15,591 bases of DNA from an uncultured Collinsella sp. (GCA_900541785.1 UQKY01000052.1:1-15591), one strand, 5' to 3'. Shown: positions 6,452 through 14,126, counted from the stretch's first letter. Translations and numbers: made by a program. The notes: generated by a model from the letters alone, not told the origin.

Positions 6452-7477
6452 ATGGTGAGGGGCAGCTTGATGCACGCGGCTCGGTTAGGTGCTGGGACCG
6501 CAGCGGTCATCGCCGTTTTGGGCCTGAGCGGATGCGCGTTCAACCCGCTGTCTACGTTCACGACTCCCACGATCGACCAGATCGAGTACGAGACCGTCAC
6601 GCCGGCGGTGTCGGACGATGCCCTGGTCACTCCCGGAACCCTGACGGTCGCCCTCGATACTTCCGATGCGCCGCAGGCAATGCAGGGCGCCGACGGCGAG
6701 CTCACGGGGTATGCGGTCGACGCCGCCCGCGCCCTCGCAAGCCGCATGGGCCTTAAGGTCGCCTTTGTCGATGCGTCCTCGGCAGGTTCCGCGCTCGGCG
6801 ACAAAAAGGCCGATATCTTTATCGGCGAGATTAACTCCACGGACGGGGACATTAGCTCACTCGGCACCTGCCTGTACGATGCCACTTCCGTGTTCGGTAA
6901 AACTAGCGATGGTGGGTCGCTAAGCGTTTCCACCGATACCCTTAACACGTCTACCCTGGGTGTCCAGATGTCCTCGGCCTCGCAGGAGGCGCTTGCCAAG
7001 CAGAGCATTACCGCCAACCAAAAGACCTACTCCAGCATCAACGAGTGCTTTGAGGCGCTCGAGTCCGGCGAGGTCGACTATGTGATCTGCGACTCCACGG
7101 CCGGAGGCTACCTTGCACGCCTGATGAGCGAGGTCTCCTATGTCGGTGCGCTCGAGGCGCCCTCGACGCTTGGTGTTGCGGGCCTCTCATCCAATGACGA
7201 ACTGTGTCGTGCTGTGAGCGATGCCCTCGACGACATCACGGCCGACGGCACGCTCGAGGCGGTCCACTCTGTCTGGTATGGCACGATGCCCTACGACCTC
7301 ACCACTAAGACGGTTTCGGGCGCTAACGTGCAGCCGGGCGATTCTGAGTCCAGTGAGACCATGTCCTCCGGCAGCGAGTCCTCCGATTCCAACAATGAGA
7401 CCGCATCCTCCGAGGACAAATCGTCCAGCCAGGAAGGCGCCATCACCGACGACGACATTAACAAACTCAATAGCTAG
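6452..7477 (+). CDS. Family-3 extracellular solute-binding lipoprotein (amino-acid transporter type)
   Basis: Substrate-binding component of a polar-amino-acid ABC transporter, anchored to the outer face of the membrane. From ATG 6452 (AGGG at 6440-6443, eight bases ahead) the 341-residue protein begins with a lipoprotein signal MVRGSLMHAAR followed by a hydrophobic core and lipobox LSGC (Cys 28). The mature part shows the family-3 pattern: GTLTVALDTSDAP near the start, GELTGYAVDAARALASRMGL, KADIFIGE, and later a DYVICDS lobe-2 segment. From about residue 288 the protein ends in a Ser/Glu/Asp-rich tail (SESSETMSSGSESSDSNN and similar) with no known domain. No permease or ATPase gene is nearby, so it must work with a transporter encoded elsewhere or have a sensor role. 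It has its own promoter and is closed by the terminator at 7544. Confidence 0.8.
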   Translation: MVRGSLMHAARLGAGTAAVIAVLGLSGCAFNPLSTFTTPTIDQIEYETVTPAVSDDALVTPGTLTVALDTSDAPQAMQGADGELTGYAVDAARALASRMGLKVAFVDASSAGSALGDKKADIFIGEINSTDGDISSLGTCLYDATSVFGKTSDGGSLSVSTDTLNTSTLGVQMSSASQEALAKQSITANQKTYSSINECFEALESGEVDYVICDSTAGGYLARLMSEVSYVGALEAPSTLGVAGLSSNDELCRAVSDALDDITADGTLEAVHSVWYGTMPYDLTTKTVSGANVQPGDSESSETMSSGSESSDSNNETASSEDKSSSQEGAITDDDINKLNS

Positions 7478-7543
7478 TTATTGCTAGGGGTGGTGTCTCC
7501 TATACGTTGGAAAGGACACTTCTTCACGGTTTCAACACGCACT

Positions 7544-7577
7544 GCCGGGCTTCCCCGATGGGGGAGCCCGGCTTTTT
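7544..7577 (+). terminator. Intrinsic terminator of the lipoprotein gene
   Basis: A 13-bp stem GCCGGGCT...AGCCCGGC (7544-7556 with 7560-7572, one G-U pair) with a 3-base loop is followed by five Ts (7573-7577). It lies 67 bases after the stop codon. Confidence 0.88.
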
Positions 7578-7794
7578 CATCCCAATAAAACTAGCAGGTC
7601 AAAGCCAATTTTCGGGACCAAATACAAAGCCGCCGGCCCCCTCCTATAGCGCACTTTGCCACAGAAAAGTGCGAGACTTCGGTATGCGGTATCAAGCAAT
7701 CGTTATTCGGGTCTTTAGGAATCCGCGTGATTAAATGCACGGCAATGGGTACATAGCCAGTACAGTAAGTCCCCGAGGCAGATTGGAGCCACGT
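7578..7794 (+). promoter_or_regulatory. Upstream region of hpf with a hairpin
   Basis: These 217 bases hold no gene. An 8-bp stem CGCACTTT/AAAGTGCG (7650-7657 with 7666-7673) is the clearest structure. Promoter candidates are weak: TACATA at 7750-7755 and TACAGT at 7761-7766 could be -10 boxes, but neither has a good -35. The ribosome binding site of hpf, GGAG at 7785-7788, closes the region. Confidence 0.35.
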
Positions 7795-8379
7795 ATGGAT
7801 ATCAAGGTTTCTGGACGCAAGACGACGGTAACCGATGCTCTGCGTGCGCATGTGGATGAGAAGATCGGCGAGGCGCTCAAGGTTTTCGATATCGAGCCCA
7901 TGACGGTCGACGTTGTACTTCGCTATGAGAAGAACCCCTCGAACCCCAACCCGGCAATCGTCGAGGTTACGGTTCGTGCCCGCGGCTCTGTGATTCGCGT
8001 TGCCGAGCACGGCGCAGATATGTATGCCGCCATCGATCTCTCCGCCGATAAGGTCACCCGCCAGCTGCGCAAGTTCAAGACCAAGGTTGTGGACAACCGC
8101 CAGGGCGGTGCCAGCGCCGCGGATGTCGCACCGGTCGAGCGCGTTGAGGATCTGGCCGACCTGCTGCTGCCCGAGGAGGAGGACGACCTGCTCGTCCGCG
8201 AGAAGGTTATCGACGTCACCCCGATGACTGAGGAGCAGGCGCTGGTGCAAACAGATCTGCTGGGCCACGACTTCTACGTGTTCGAGAACGCGACGACCGG
8301 TCTCATCAATGTGGTGTATCACCGTAAGAATGGTGGATATGGCATCATCAAGCCCCGCATCGAAACACTTGACGAGTAA
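7795..8379 (+). CDS. hpf: Long-form ribosome hibernation promoting factor
   Basis: Binds the 30S decoding region in stationary phase and, through its C-terminal domain, joins two 70S ribosomes into inactive 100S dimers. The 194-residue length and two-domain layout define the long form typical of Gram-positives and actinobacteria. The N-terminal S30AE domain (about 1-105) starts MDIKVSGRKTTVTDALRAHV and includes YAAIDLSADKVTRQLRKFK (78-96). An acidic linker (115-131) leads to the C-terminal dimerisation domain (about 134-189) with VREKVIDVTPMTEEQA, GHDFYVFENATTG and VVYHRKNGGYGIIKP. The frame is open upstream to 7735, but ATG 7795 is the start: GGAG lies six bases before it and the family N-terminus begins there. 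Monocistronic by its flanking terminators. Confidence 0.95.
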   Translation: MDIKVSGRKTTVTDALRAHVDEKIGEALKVFDIEPMTVDVVLRYEKNPSNPNPAIVEVTVRARGSVIRVAEHGADMYAAIDLSADKVTRQLRKFKTKVVDNRQGGASAADVAPVERVEDLADLLLPEEEDDLLVREKVIDVTPMTEEQALVQTDLLGHDFYVFENATTGLINVVYHRKNGGYGIIKPRIETLDE

Positions 8380-8383
8380 AATA

Positions 8384-8440
8384 CGTTAACTTGCATGAGT
8401 TAACGGTTGGCGGCCATCCCATGCGGGTGGCCGCCTTTTT
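8384..8440 (+). terminator. Tandem hairpin terminator of hpf
   Basis: Two hairpins lie in a row. CGTTAACT/AGTTAACG (8384-8391 with 8398-8405) is a perfect 8-bp stem with a 6-base loop. GGCGGCCA/TGGCCGCC (8409-8416 with 8428-8435) is a perfect outer 8-bp stem that can extend inward, followed by TTTTT (8436-8440). The second is a strong intrinsic terminator; the first may add stability or be a separate binding site. Confidence 0.87.
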
Positions 8441-8458
8441 ACGTAAGGAGTCGCTTTG

Positions 8459-9412
8459 ATGGACAAGGCCGCATCTACCGGTCATTCGGACCGTTGCCGC
8501 ATCGTCGTCGATACCTGCTGCGACTTTAGCCCCGAGGTCGCCGCGAACCTCGATGTCGATATCCTGGGTTTCCCCTTCATTATCGATGGCGAGGAGCGCA
8601 CGGATGACATCTGGTCGAGCATCACGCCCAAGGAGTTTTACGACCGCATGCGCGCTGGTGCCCGCGTGTCCACCTCGGCTGTGTCGCTCGGTCGCTATAT
8701 CGAGTTCTTTACCGAGTGCGCCAAAGAGGGCACGCCCACGGTCTACCTGTGCTTTACCTCGGCGCTGTCGTCGAGCTACAACTCCGCGTGCCAGGCGGCG
8801 GACGCCGTGCGTGCCGAGTATCCCAACTTTGAGCTCTACGTGGTCGACAACGCTCTGCCCTGCGCGACCGGCGCGCTCTTGGCGCTCGAGGCCGTGCGCC
8901 AGCGTTCGGCGGGACTGACCGCCACGCAGCTGGTCGATTGGGCAAACGAGGCCAAGACCTACGTGCACGGTTACTTTACGCTCGAGAGCTTCGACGCACT
9001 GGCTGCCGGCGGCCGCATTCCGCCCGCGGCGGCGCAGCTCACGGCAAAACTCGACGTCAAGCCCGAGCTTTCCTACGATCTGGCCGGCTCGCTGTCGCTG
9101 ATTGGCGTCAACCGCGGCCGCAAGAAGGCGCTCAAGTCCATTCTCAAGTCGTTCCGCGAGAACTACGTGCCCGATCGCACCATGCCCATCGCCATCATGA
9201 CGGCCGATGCCGAGAAGGACGGCGACTGGCTCGAAGCTGCCATCCGCAAGGAGGAGGGTTGCGCCGACGTCACGATCATTCGCGGCTCCGTGGGTCCCGC
9301 CATCGGCTCGCACGTGGGCCCCGGCATGGTGGGCTGCGCGTTTTGGGGTAAGAACCGCGCCGACAAGGCGTCGCTTTCCGACCGTATCGCCCGCCGCGTG
9401 CGCGGTCAGTAG
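8459..9412 (+). CDS. DegV-family fatty-acid-binding protein
   Basis: DegV/FakB-family protein; characterised FakB members hold a fatty acid so the kinase FakA can phosphorylate it for phospholipid synthesis. The 317-residue length is slightly above the usual 280-290 because of about ten extra N-terminal residues. Motifs: VVDTCCDFSPE (16-26), STSAVS (71-76), FTSALSSSYNSA (99-110), LAAGGRIPPAA (181-191), KPELSYD (201-207) and the ligand-pocket GPAIGSHVGPGMVG (279-292). ATG 8459 is preferred over the adjacent TTG 8456; AAGGAG (8445-8450) sits eight bases ahead. No fakA gene is next to it. A strong terminator ends only 18 bases before the start, so the source of its mRNA is unclear. I see no clear terminator in the 98 bases before the next gene. 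Confidence 0.9.
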   Translation: MDKAASTGHSDRCRIVVDTCCDFSPEVAANLDVDILGFPFIIDGEERTDDIWSSITPKEFYDRMRAGARVSTSAVSLGRYIEFFTECAKEGTPTVYLCFTSALSSSYNSACQAADAVRAEYPNFELYVVDNALPCATGALLALEAVRQRSAGLTATQLVDWANEAKTYVHGYFTLESFDALAAGGRIPPAAAQLTAKLDVKPELSYDLAGSLSLIGVNRGRKKALKSILKSFRENYVPDRTMPIAIMTADAEKDGDWLEAAIRKEEGCADVTIIRGSVGPAIGSHVGPGMVGCAFWGKNRADKASLSDRIARRVRGQ

Positions 9413-9510
9413 GCAAGCGCTGCGTCCGTAATCGCCCTCGACTCACAGCCCAAACGCTGGCACCGAGTATTCAACCTGGTAACAACACCCAACCCAAAAG
9501 GAAAGGTTTC

Positions 9511-10590
9511 ATGGCAAACAAGCTCTCCGTCGCATTTATCGGCACCGGAATCATGGGTGCCCCCATCGCCGGCCACATTCTGGACGCCGGCTATCCCGTC
9601 ACGGTCAACAACCGCACCAAGTCCAAGGCGGCGGCGCTTATCGAGCGCGGTGCCGCCTGGGCCGATACGCCGGCCGATGCCGCGGCGAACGCCGATGTCG
9701 TCTTTACCATGGTGGGTTATCCCTCCGAGGTCGAGGAGCTCTACCTGGCGGGCGACGGCCTGCTCGCGTGCACTAAGCCCGGCGCGGTCCTGATCGACCT
9801 CACCACGAGCTCGCCCGAGCTCGCCCGTGACATTGCCGAGGCCGCCCAGGTTTCCGGCCGCATGGCGTTTGACTGCCCCGTCACCGGCGGCGAGTCGGGG
9901 GCTATCGCCGGCACGCTCACGGCTATCGTGGGCGCCACCGAGAACGACATCGCGCCGGTCCGCGACATCCTTGCCACCTTCGCGGCCAACATCTGCTGCT
10001 TTGACGGCGCCGGCAAGGGCCAGGCTGCCAAGCTCGCCAACCAGGTGTCGCTGGGCGCCTGCATGGTCGGCATGGCAGACGCCATGGCATTTGCCGAGCT
10101 GAGCGGCCTTGACCTGGAGAAGACCCGCCAGATGATCCTGGGCGGTACCGGCAAGTCCGGCGCCATGGAGAGCCTGGCTTCCAAGGCGCTCGACGGCGAC
10201 TACAAGCCCGGCTTTATGGTCGAGCACTTCATTAAGGACCTGCGCCTGGCGCTCGCTTACGCCGACGATCGCGAGCTCGCGCTGCCCGGTGCCGACGTGG
10301 CCTTTACGCTCTACGACATGCTCGACGCCATCGGTGGCGCCAAGCTGGGTACCCAGGCCATCACGGTACTCTATAAGGAGGAGGCCGACGCCATTGCCGC
10401 CGGTCTGGACTGGTCGCAGTATCGTCCCGAGGAGCACGGTGCTCACGAGGAAGGCTGCGGTTGCGGCGAGCACGGCGACGACCACGAGTGCGGTTGCGGC
10501 CACCACCATGGCGAGGACCACGAGTGCTGCGGCGGCCACGGCCATGACGACGGCCACGAGTGCTGCTGCGGCCACCATCACGGGGAGTAG
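9511..10590 (+). CDS. 3-hydroxyisobutyrate dehydrogenase-family (beta-hydroxyacid) dehydrogenase with Cys/His-rich tail
   Basis: NAD(P)-dependent oxidoreductase of the beta-hydroxyacid dehydrogenase family, which includes 3-hydroxyisobutyrate dehydrogenase, tartronate semialdehyde reductase and glyoxylate/succinic semialdehyde reductase. Residues 1-300 carry the whole family core: dinucleotide loop GTGIMG (11-16), NNRTKSK (33-39) whose Arg after the second strand suggests NADP preference, substrate motif DCPVTGGESGAIAGTL (121-136), and catalytic GKGQAAKLANQ with Lys174. Residues 309-359 are an add-on tail with 14 His and 9 Cys arranged as tandem repeats, absent from characterised relatives that I know. 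The exact substrate cannot be read from sequence. Start ATG 9511 has AAGGAAAGG just ahead. It is the first gene of a closely packed run ending with isocitrate dehydrogenase. Confidence 0.85.
   Translation: MANKLSVAFIGTGIMGAPIAGHILDAGYPVTVNNRTKSKAAALIERGAAWADTPADAAANADVVFTMVGYPSEVEELYLAGDGLLACTKPGAVLIDLTTSSPELARDIAEAAQVSGRMAFDCPVTGGESGAIAGTLTAIVGATENDIAPVRDILATFAANICCFDGAGKGQAAKLANQVSLGACMVGMADAMAFAELSGLDLEKTRQMILGGTGKSGAMESLASKALDGDYKPGFMVEHFIKDLRLALAYADDRELALPGADVAFTLYDMLDAIGGAKLGTQAITVLYKEEADAIAAGLDWSQYRPEEHGAHEEGCGCGEHGDDHECGCGHHHGEDHECCGGHGHDDGHECCCGHHHGE
10456..10587 (+). repeat. Tandem Cys/His repeat encoding the dehydrogenase tail
   Basis: About four imperfect units of 33-36 bases encode CGCGEHGDDHE (residues 316-326), CGCGHHHGEDHE (327-338), CCGGHGHDDGHE (339-350) and CCCGHHHGE (351-359). 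The pattern is a Cys pair within the first three residues, then a His cluster, acidic residues and a closing HE. It looks like a minisatellite that has expanded in frame at the 3' end of the gene. Confidence 0.85.
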
Positions 10591-10595
10591 CGCCC

Positions 10596-11024
10596 ATGAG
10601 CTGGACGTTCGTGGTGCTTGCGCTGGTGCTCTTTCTCTTTGCGATCTACATTGGCTTTTTGTGCGGTCAGTGGGCGTGCGAAAAGCGCGTCATCACCAAG
10701 CGCGACTACTGGATTGCCAACTTTGCGGGAGCGGCGGCAGTCGTCCTGCTGACCTGGGTGTTCTCGCTGTTCCCGCTGGTGCAGTTTGCGCCGATCGGCT
10801 GGCTCGGCGGCTTTATCGCCGGTCTTAAAATGAGCTTTGGCGAGTCCGTTGGTCCATGGCGCAAGCACGACGAGGTTTTTAACGTCAACAAGGCTCATCG
10901 CGCCGCCGCCGACGCGGGCGACGCCGAGGAGCGCCGCCGTGCGCGTCGCAATGGCGCGGCCGACCGACAGCTCATCTCGGTCACCGATGACAGCAAGGGT
11001 GCTGGCAAGCACGCTAAGAAATAG
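10596..11024 (+). CDS. Small membrane protein, unknown function
   Basis: A 142-residue protein not recognised by name. Residues 3-24 (FVVLALVLFLFAIYIGFLC) and 42-62 (NFAGAAAVVLLTWVFSLFPLV) are clear membrane segments; a weaker third hydrophobic stretch is at 65-79. The C-terminal half (about 85-142) is hydrophilic, rich in Arg, Lys and Ala, and probably cytoplasmic. The frame is open upstream, but ATG 10596 has GGGGAG eight bases ahead and begins five bases after the dehydrogenase stop, so it is likely co-transcribed with it. It precedes a HEAT-repeat gene by 15 bases. Confidence 0.72.
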   Translation: MSWTFVVLALVLFLFAIYIGFLCGQWACEKRVITKRDYWIANFAGAAAVVLLTWVFSLFPLVQFAPIGWLGGFIAGLKMSFGESVGPWRKHDEVFNVNKAHRAAADAGDAEERRRARRNGAADRQLISVTDDSKGAGKHAKK

Positions 11025-11039
11025 TAAGAAGAGGTAACT

Positions 11040-11738
11040 ATGGCAGAAAACAAAGACGAACAGCTCACCGACGAGGAGCTGGCACAGCTCCAGCTGGCAG
11101 AGGAGAACGAGAACGCCGTCGACCGCCTGGTCCAGGAGCTCGGCTGCCCCACGCGCCGTATCCGCCAGTTTGCCGCCCGCGTGCTGCACCTGCTTGCCGA
11201 GCGCGATCCGCAGCGCGTCGTGCCCTGTGTGCCCGCGCTGATCGAGGCGCTCGATCGCCCTGAGGCTCAGACCCGCTGGGAGGCCCTCGATGCCCTGACG
11301 GCGCTCGCCACCACTTGCCCCGAGCAGCTGGGCGATGCCTTTGAGGGCGCCGAGACCGCGCTGTTCGACGAGATTTCCTCCACGCTGCGCTATGCCGCCT
11401 TCCGCCTGCTGTGCGTGTGGGGCGCCACGAGCGTCGAGCGTTCGCGCGAGGCTTGGCCCATCCTGGACGAGGCCATCCAGTGCTACCACGGCGACCTCGA
11501 GTATCGCGACATGCTCGGTTGCCTGTACGAGTTTGGCCAGGGCGAGATCGACGCCGAGGTCGCCGAGAAGCTTGCGCTGCGCCTTAAGTTCGACGCCGAG
11601 AACGGCAAGGGCAGCTATCTCAAGGCCCGTTCGAGCGAGATTTGCGAAATGCTTGTTAAACGTTTTGGCCTGGATCTCTCCAAAAAGAAGAAGCGTGCTA
11701 GCGTTAAAAAATCTGACGACGCCGAAAACGAGGAGTAA
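11040..11738 (+). CDS. HEAT-repeat-like protein, unknown function
   Basis: A 232-residue soluble protein with no signal peptide. Residues 25-135 form helical pairs of HEAT type, such as RQFAARVLHLLAERDPQRVVPCVPAL (42-67) and QTRWEALDALTALATTCPEQL (77-97). The N-terminal 25 residues are acidic; the C-terminus has a Lys run (KKKK at 215-218) followed by an acidic end. HEAT arrays usually serve as protein-binding scaffolds, so it may be an adaptor. GAGG (11031-11034) gives the start. The stop is six bases ahead of the isocitrate dehydrogenase start, indicating one operon. Specific role unknown. Confidence 0.72.
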   Translation: MAENKDEQLTDEELAQLQLAEENENAVDRLVQELGCPTRRIRQFAARVLHLLAERDPQRVVPCVPALIEALDRPEAQTRWEALDALTALATTCPEQLGDAFEGAETALFDEISSTLRYAAFRLLCVWGATSVERSREAWPILDEAIQCYHGDLEYRDMLGCLYEFGQGEIDAEVAEKLALRLKFDAENGKGSYLKARSSEICEMLVKRFGLDLSKKKKRASVKKSDDAENEE

Positions 11739-11744
11739 CAGATT

Positions 11745-12830
11745 ATGGCGCACGATGTAGTCCTGATTCCCGGTGACGGTATCGGTCCCGAGATTACGCA
11801 GGCCATGCGCCGCGTGGTCGAGGCCACCGGTGTCCAGATCAACTGGAACGTCCAGGAGGCAGGTGCCGGCGTCATGGACGAGTTTGGCACGCCGCTGCCC
11901 CAGCACGTGCTCGATGCGGTCGCCGAGACCAAGGTTGCCATCAAGGGCCCCATCACCACGCCGATCGGCACGGGTTTCCGCAGCGTTAACGTGGCCCTGC
12001 GCAAGCACTTCGACCTGTACGCCTGCGTGCGCCCCTGCCTGTCGCAGCCGGGCGACGGCTCGCGCTTCCGCGACGTCGACCTGGTCATCGTGCGTGAGAA
12101 CACCGAGGACCTCTACGCCGGGATCGAGTTCGATGAGGGCGCTGCCGAGGTCGAGGAGCTCTCACAGCTTGTCGAGCGCTCGGGTCAGAAGACCTTCGCC
12201 GCCGATTCCGCCATCTCAATTAAGCCCATCTCCATCGCCAAGAGCCGCCGCATTGTGGAGTACGCCTTTGAGTACGCCCGCCGCTGCGGCCGTAAAAAGG
12301 TGACGGCCGTGCACAAGGCCAACATTATGAAGGCGACCGATGGCCTGTTCCTGCGCGTTGCGCGCGAGGTGGCCGCCAACTATCCCGATATTGAGTTCAA
12401 CGACAAGATCGTCGACGCCACCTGCATGGGCCTGGTCCAGAACCCCAACGACTTCGATGTCCTGGTGCTGCCCAACCTGTACGGCGATATCGTCAGCGAC
12501 CTGTGCGCCGGCCTGGTAGGTGGCCTGGGTATGGCCCCCGGCTCCAACATCGGTGCCGACTGCGCCATCTTCGAGGCAACGCATGGCTCCGCGCCCGATA
12601 TCGCTGGCCAGGATATCGCCAACCCCACGGCCGAGATTCTGTCTGCGGCTATGATGCTCGATCATCTGGGCGAGAACGATGCGGCCAATCGTATCCGCGC
12701 CGCCGTGTCCGCCACGCTCGACGAGGGTAAGCAGGTTACCGGCGACGTGCGTCGTGCCCAGACCGGCTCCGTCGAGGGCGCCGTGGGCACGCAGGCCTTT
12801 GCCGATGCCGTTATCGCGCACCTGGCCTAA
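11745..12830 (+). CDS. Isocitrate dehydrogenase, NAD-type
   Basis: Oxidative decarboxylation of isocitrate to 2-oxoglutarate, supplying 2-oxoglutarate for glutamate synthesis and NADH. The 361-residue protein has the beta-decarboxylating dehydrogenase fold of the short isocitrate/isopropylmalate family. The isocitrate-type substrate signature SVNVALR (80-86) is followed by CVRP (94-97), VRENTEDLY (117-125), catalytic Lys191, and metal ligands around D224, D248 and D252. Cofactor motif HGSAPDIAGQDIANPT (280-295) has Asp285-Ile286 where NADP enzymes have Lys-Tyr, the established mark of NAD specificity. Homoisocitrate or isopropylmalate dehydrogenase is less likely because the Ser-x-Asn-x-x-Leu-Arg motif is intact. 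AGGAG (11731-11735) lies nine bases ahead. It is the last gene of the run begun at 9511. Confidence 0.9.
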   Translation: MAHDVVLIPGDGIGPEITQAMRRVVEATGVQINWNVQEAGAGVMDEFGTPLPQHVLDAVAETKVAIKGPITTPIGTGFRSVNVALRKHFDLYACVRPCLSQPGDGSRFRDVDLVIVRENTEDLYAGIEFDEGAAEVEELSQLVERSGQKTFAADSAISIKPISIAKSRRIVEYAFEYARRCGRKKVTAVHKANIMKATDGLFLRVAREVAANYPDIEFNDKIVDATCMGLVQNPNDFDVLVLPNLYGDIVSDLCAGLVGGLGMAPGSNIGADCAIFEATHGSAPDIAGQDIANPTAEILSAAMMLDHLGENDAANRIRAAVSATLDEGKQVTGDVRRAQTGSVEGAVGTQAFADAVIAHLA

Positions 12831-12874
12831 GGCATGCACACTGCAAACGCCTAAATAGTACTTAAGTGTTTGCG

Positions 12875-12923
12875 TATAACCTAAGAATCAATACGCCCGG
12901 CGCTCTGTCGGGCGTATTCTATT
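12875..12923 (+). terminator. Hairpin after isocitrate dehydrogenase, with a -10-like box before it
   Basis: AATACGCCCG/CGGGCGTATT (12890-12899 with 12909-12918) is a perfect 10-bp stem with a 9-base loop, followed by CTATT, a weak U-run. It is a probable terminator or attenuator, since it lies between isocitrate dehydrogenase and the next gene. TATAAC (12875-12880) just upstream resembles a -10 box but has no good -35; GCAAAC (12843-12848) and GTTTGC (12868-12873) form a further dyad. Confidence 0.55.
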
Positions 12924-12956
12924 GAAGACTATGTTTCCTAACAAGGAGTAACTGAT

Positions 12957-14042
12957 ATGGGTCTGATTCAAAAGAAGGACGAGAAGGACGAGATCGACGG
13001 CATCCAGATCATCGAGCGCGGCGAAGGCCCCGACGGTGATGAGGACGAAAAGATCGACCTGGTCGCCGGCACGTCTGCCGAACATATTGCCGCCGGCACG
13101 TCCGCCGAGGAGGAGGACGCTCGCCTGGAGGCAAAGATCGCCGCGGATGCAGCTGACGAGAACCTCATGCCCGAGGAACAGGACGAGGACGACGACTCCG
13201 ACGTGGACGACCACGCTTGCAAGCACAAGAAGACGATGATTGCCGCCTTTGTGGTCGCCGTCGTGATTGCTGCCGTGGTCGGCTTCTTTATCGGCAACGG
13301 TGGTTTTGGCGGCAAAGGCGTCGGCTCGGCGACCCTCACCGAGGACCAGCTCGATTCGACCGTGGCAAGCTATAGCTACAACGGCAAGAAGAGCGACATC
13401 ACCGCGCGTGAGGCCATCGAGAGCCAGTACAGCCTCGACACCGTCAAGGATAGCGATGGCAACTACACCGCTCCGTCTGCCGACGTTATCCTGTCCTACG
13501 TGCGCAACCAGATTCTGCTGGACGCTGCCGAGGACGAGGGCATTACCGTCTCTTCCAAGGAAATGAAGCAGTACGCCGAGGATTCCATCGGCACCTCCGA
13601 CTACAAGACCATGGCCACGCAGTATGGCGTGTCCAAGGATCAGGCCAAGCAGATCGTCCGCCAGTCCGCGACGCTGCAGAAGCTCTACAAGAAGAAGGTG
13701 GGCGATAGCTCCGCAAGCATGCCGACCGCCCCGACCGAGCCTGCTGACGGCAACGAGGAGACCGCGAGCAAGGACTACGCCGACTACATCATCAACCTGG
13801 CCGGCGATGAGTGGGATAGCTCAAAGGGCACTTGGAAGGATGCCGACAGCACCTATGCCAAGGCCTTTGCCGATGATGCCTTTACGGCCGATAGCGCCAC
13901 CTACAAGCAGGCCATGACCGCCTACTACACTGCTTATCAGCAGTACTCCTCGCAGGCTTCGAGCGCCAGCTCCAAGTGGACCAAGTATGCTAACGGCCTC
14001 TACGCCAAGGCCAACATCAGCATCTACGGCCTGTTTGCGTAA
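12957..14042 (+). CDS. Membrane-anchored SurA-N-like protein
   Basis: A 361-residue single-pass membrane protein. Residues 1-90 are strongly acidic and probably cytoplasmic, with AGTSAE repeated at 37-42 and 46-51. KHKK (89-92) precedes a membrane segment MIAAFVVAVVIAAVVGFFIG (94-113). The outer part includes LSYVRNQILLDAAEDEGITVSS...AEDSIG...VSKDQAKQIVRQSATLQKLYKKKV (about 179-248), which resembles the N-terminal chaperone domain of SurA/PrsA-type peptidyl-prolyl isomerases. I see no parvulin catalytic domain afterwards; residues 285-361 are Ala/Ser/Tyr-rich and end at IYGLFA. It may be a folding helper on the outside of the membrane. AAGGAG (12943-12948) sets the start. No terminator is seen before the insertion sequence, 61 bases on. 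Confidence 0.68.
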   Translation: MGLIQKKDEKDEIDGIQIIERGEGPDGDEDEKIDLVAGTSAEHIAAGTSAEEEDARLEAKIAADAADENLMPEEQDEDDDSDVDDHACKHKKTMIAAFVVAVVIAAVVGFFIGNGGFGGKGVGSATLTEDQLDSTVASYSYNGKKSDITAREAIESQYSLDTVKDSDGNYTAPSADVILSYVRNQILLDAAEDEGITVSSKEMKQYAEDSIGTSDYKTMATQYGVSKDQAKQIVRQSATLQKLYKKKVGDSSASMPTAPTEPADGNEETASKDYADYIINLAGDEWDSSKGTWKDADSTYAKAFADDAFTADSATYKQAMTAYYTAYQQYSSQASSASSKWTKYANGLYAKANISIYGLFA

Positions 14043-14103
14043 GGTTTGCTTGAACTTTCGAGTACGAAGCCGAAATATCTGATGAAGCCCCTTAGAACGG
14101 ACA

Positions 14104-14126
14104 TGAACTGCATCCCAATTCTTGGA
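14104..14126 (+). repeat. Left terminal inverted repeat
   Basis: Reads TGAACTGCATCCCAATTCTT plus GGA. It matches the right end at 21 of 23 positions and starts with the TG typical of IS3-family ends. It lies 61 bases after the stop codon of the SurA-N-like gene. Confidence 0.88.

Noticed and set aside
7727..7752. GTGATT and GGGTAC as a stress-sigma promoter of hpf
   Set aside because: The -35 match is poor, and I cannot say whether this organism has such a sigma factor.
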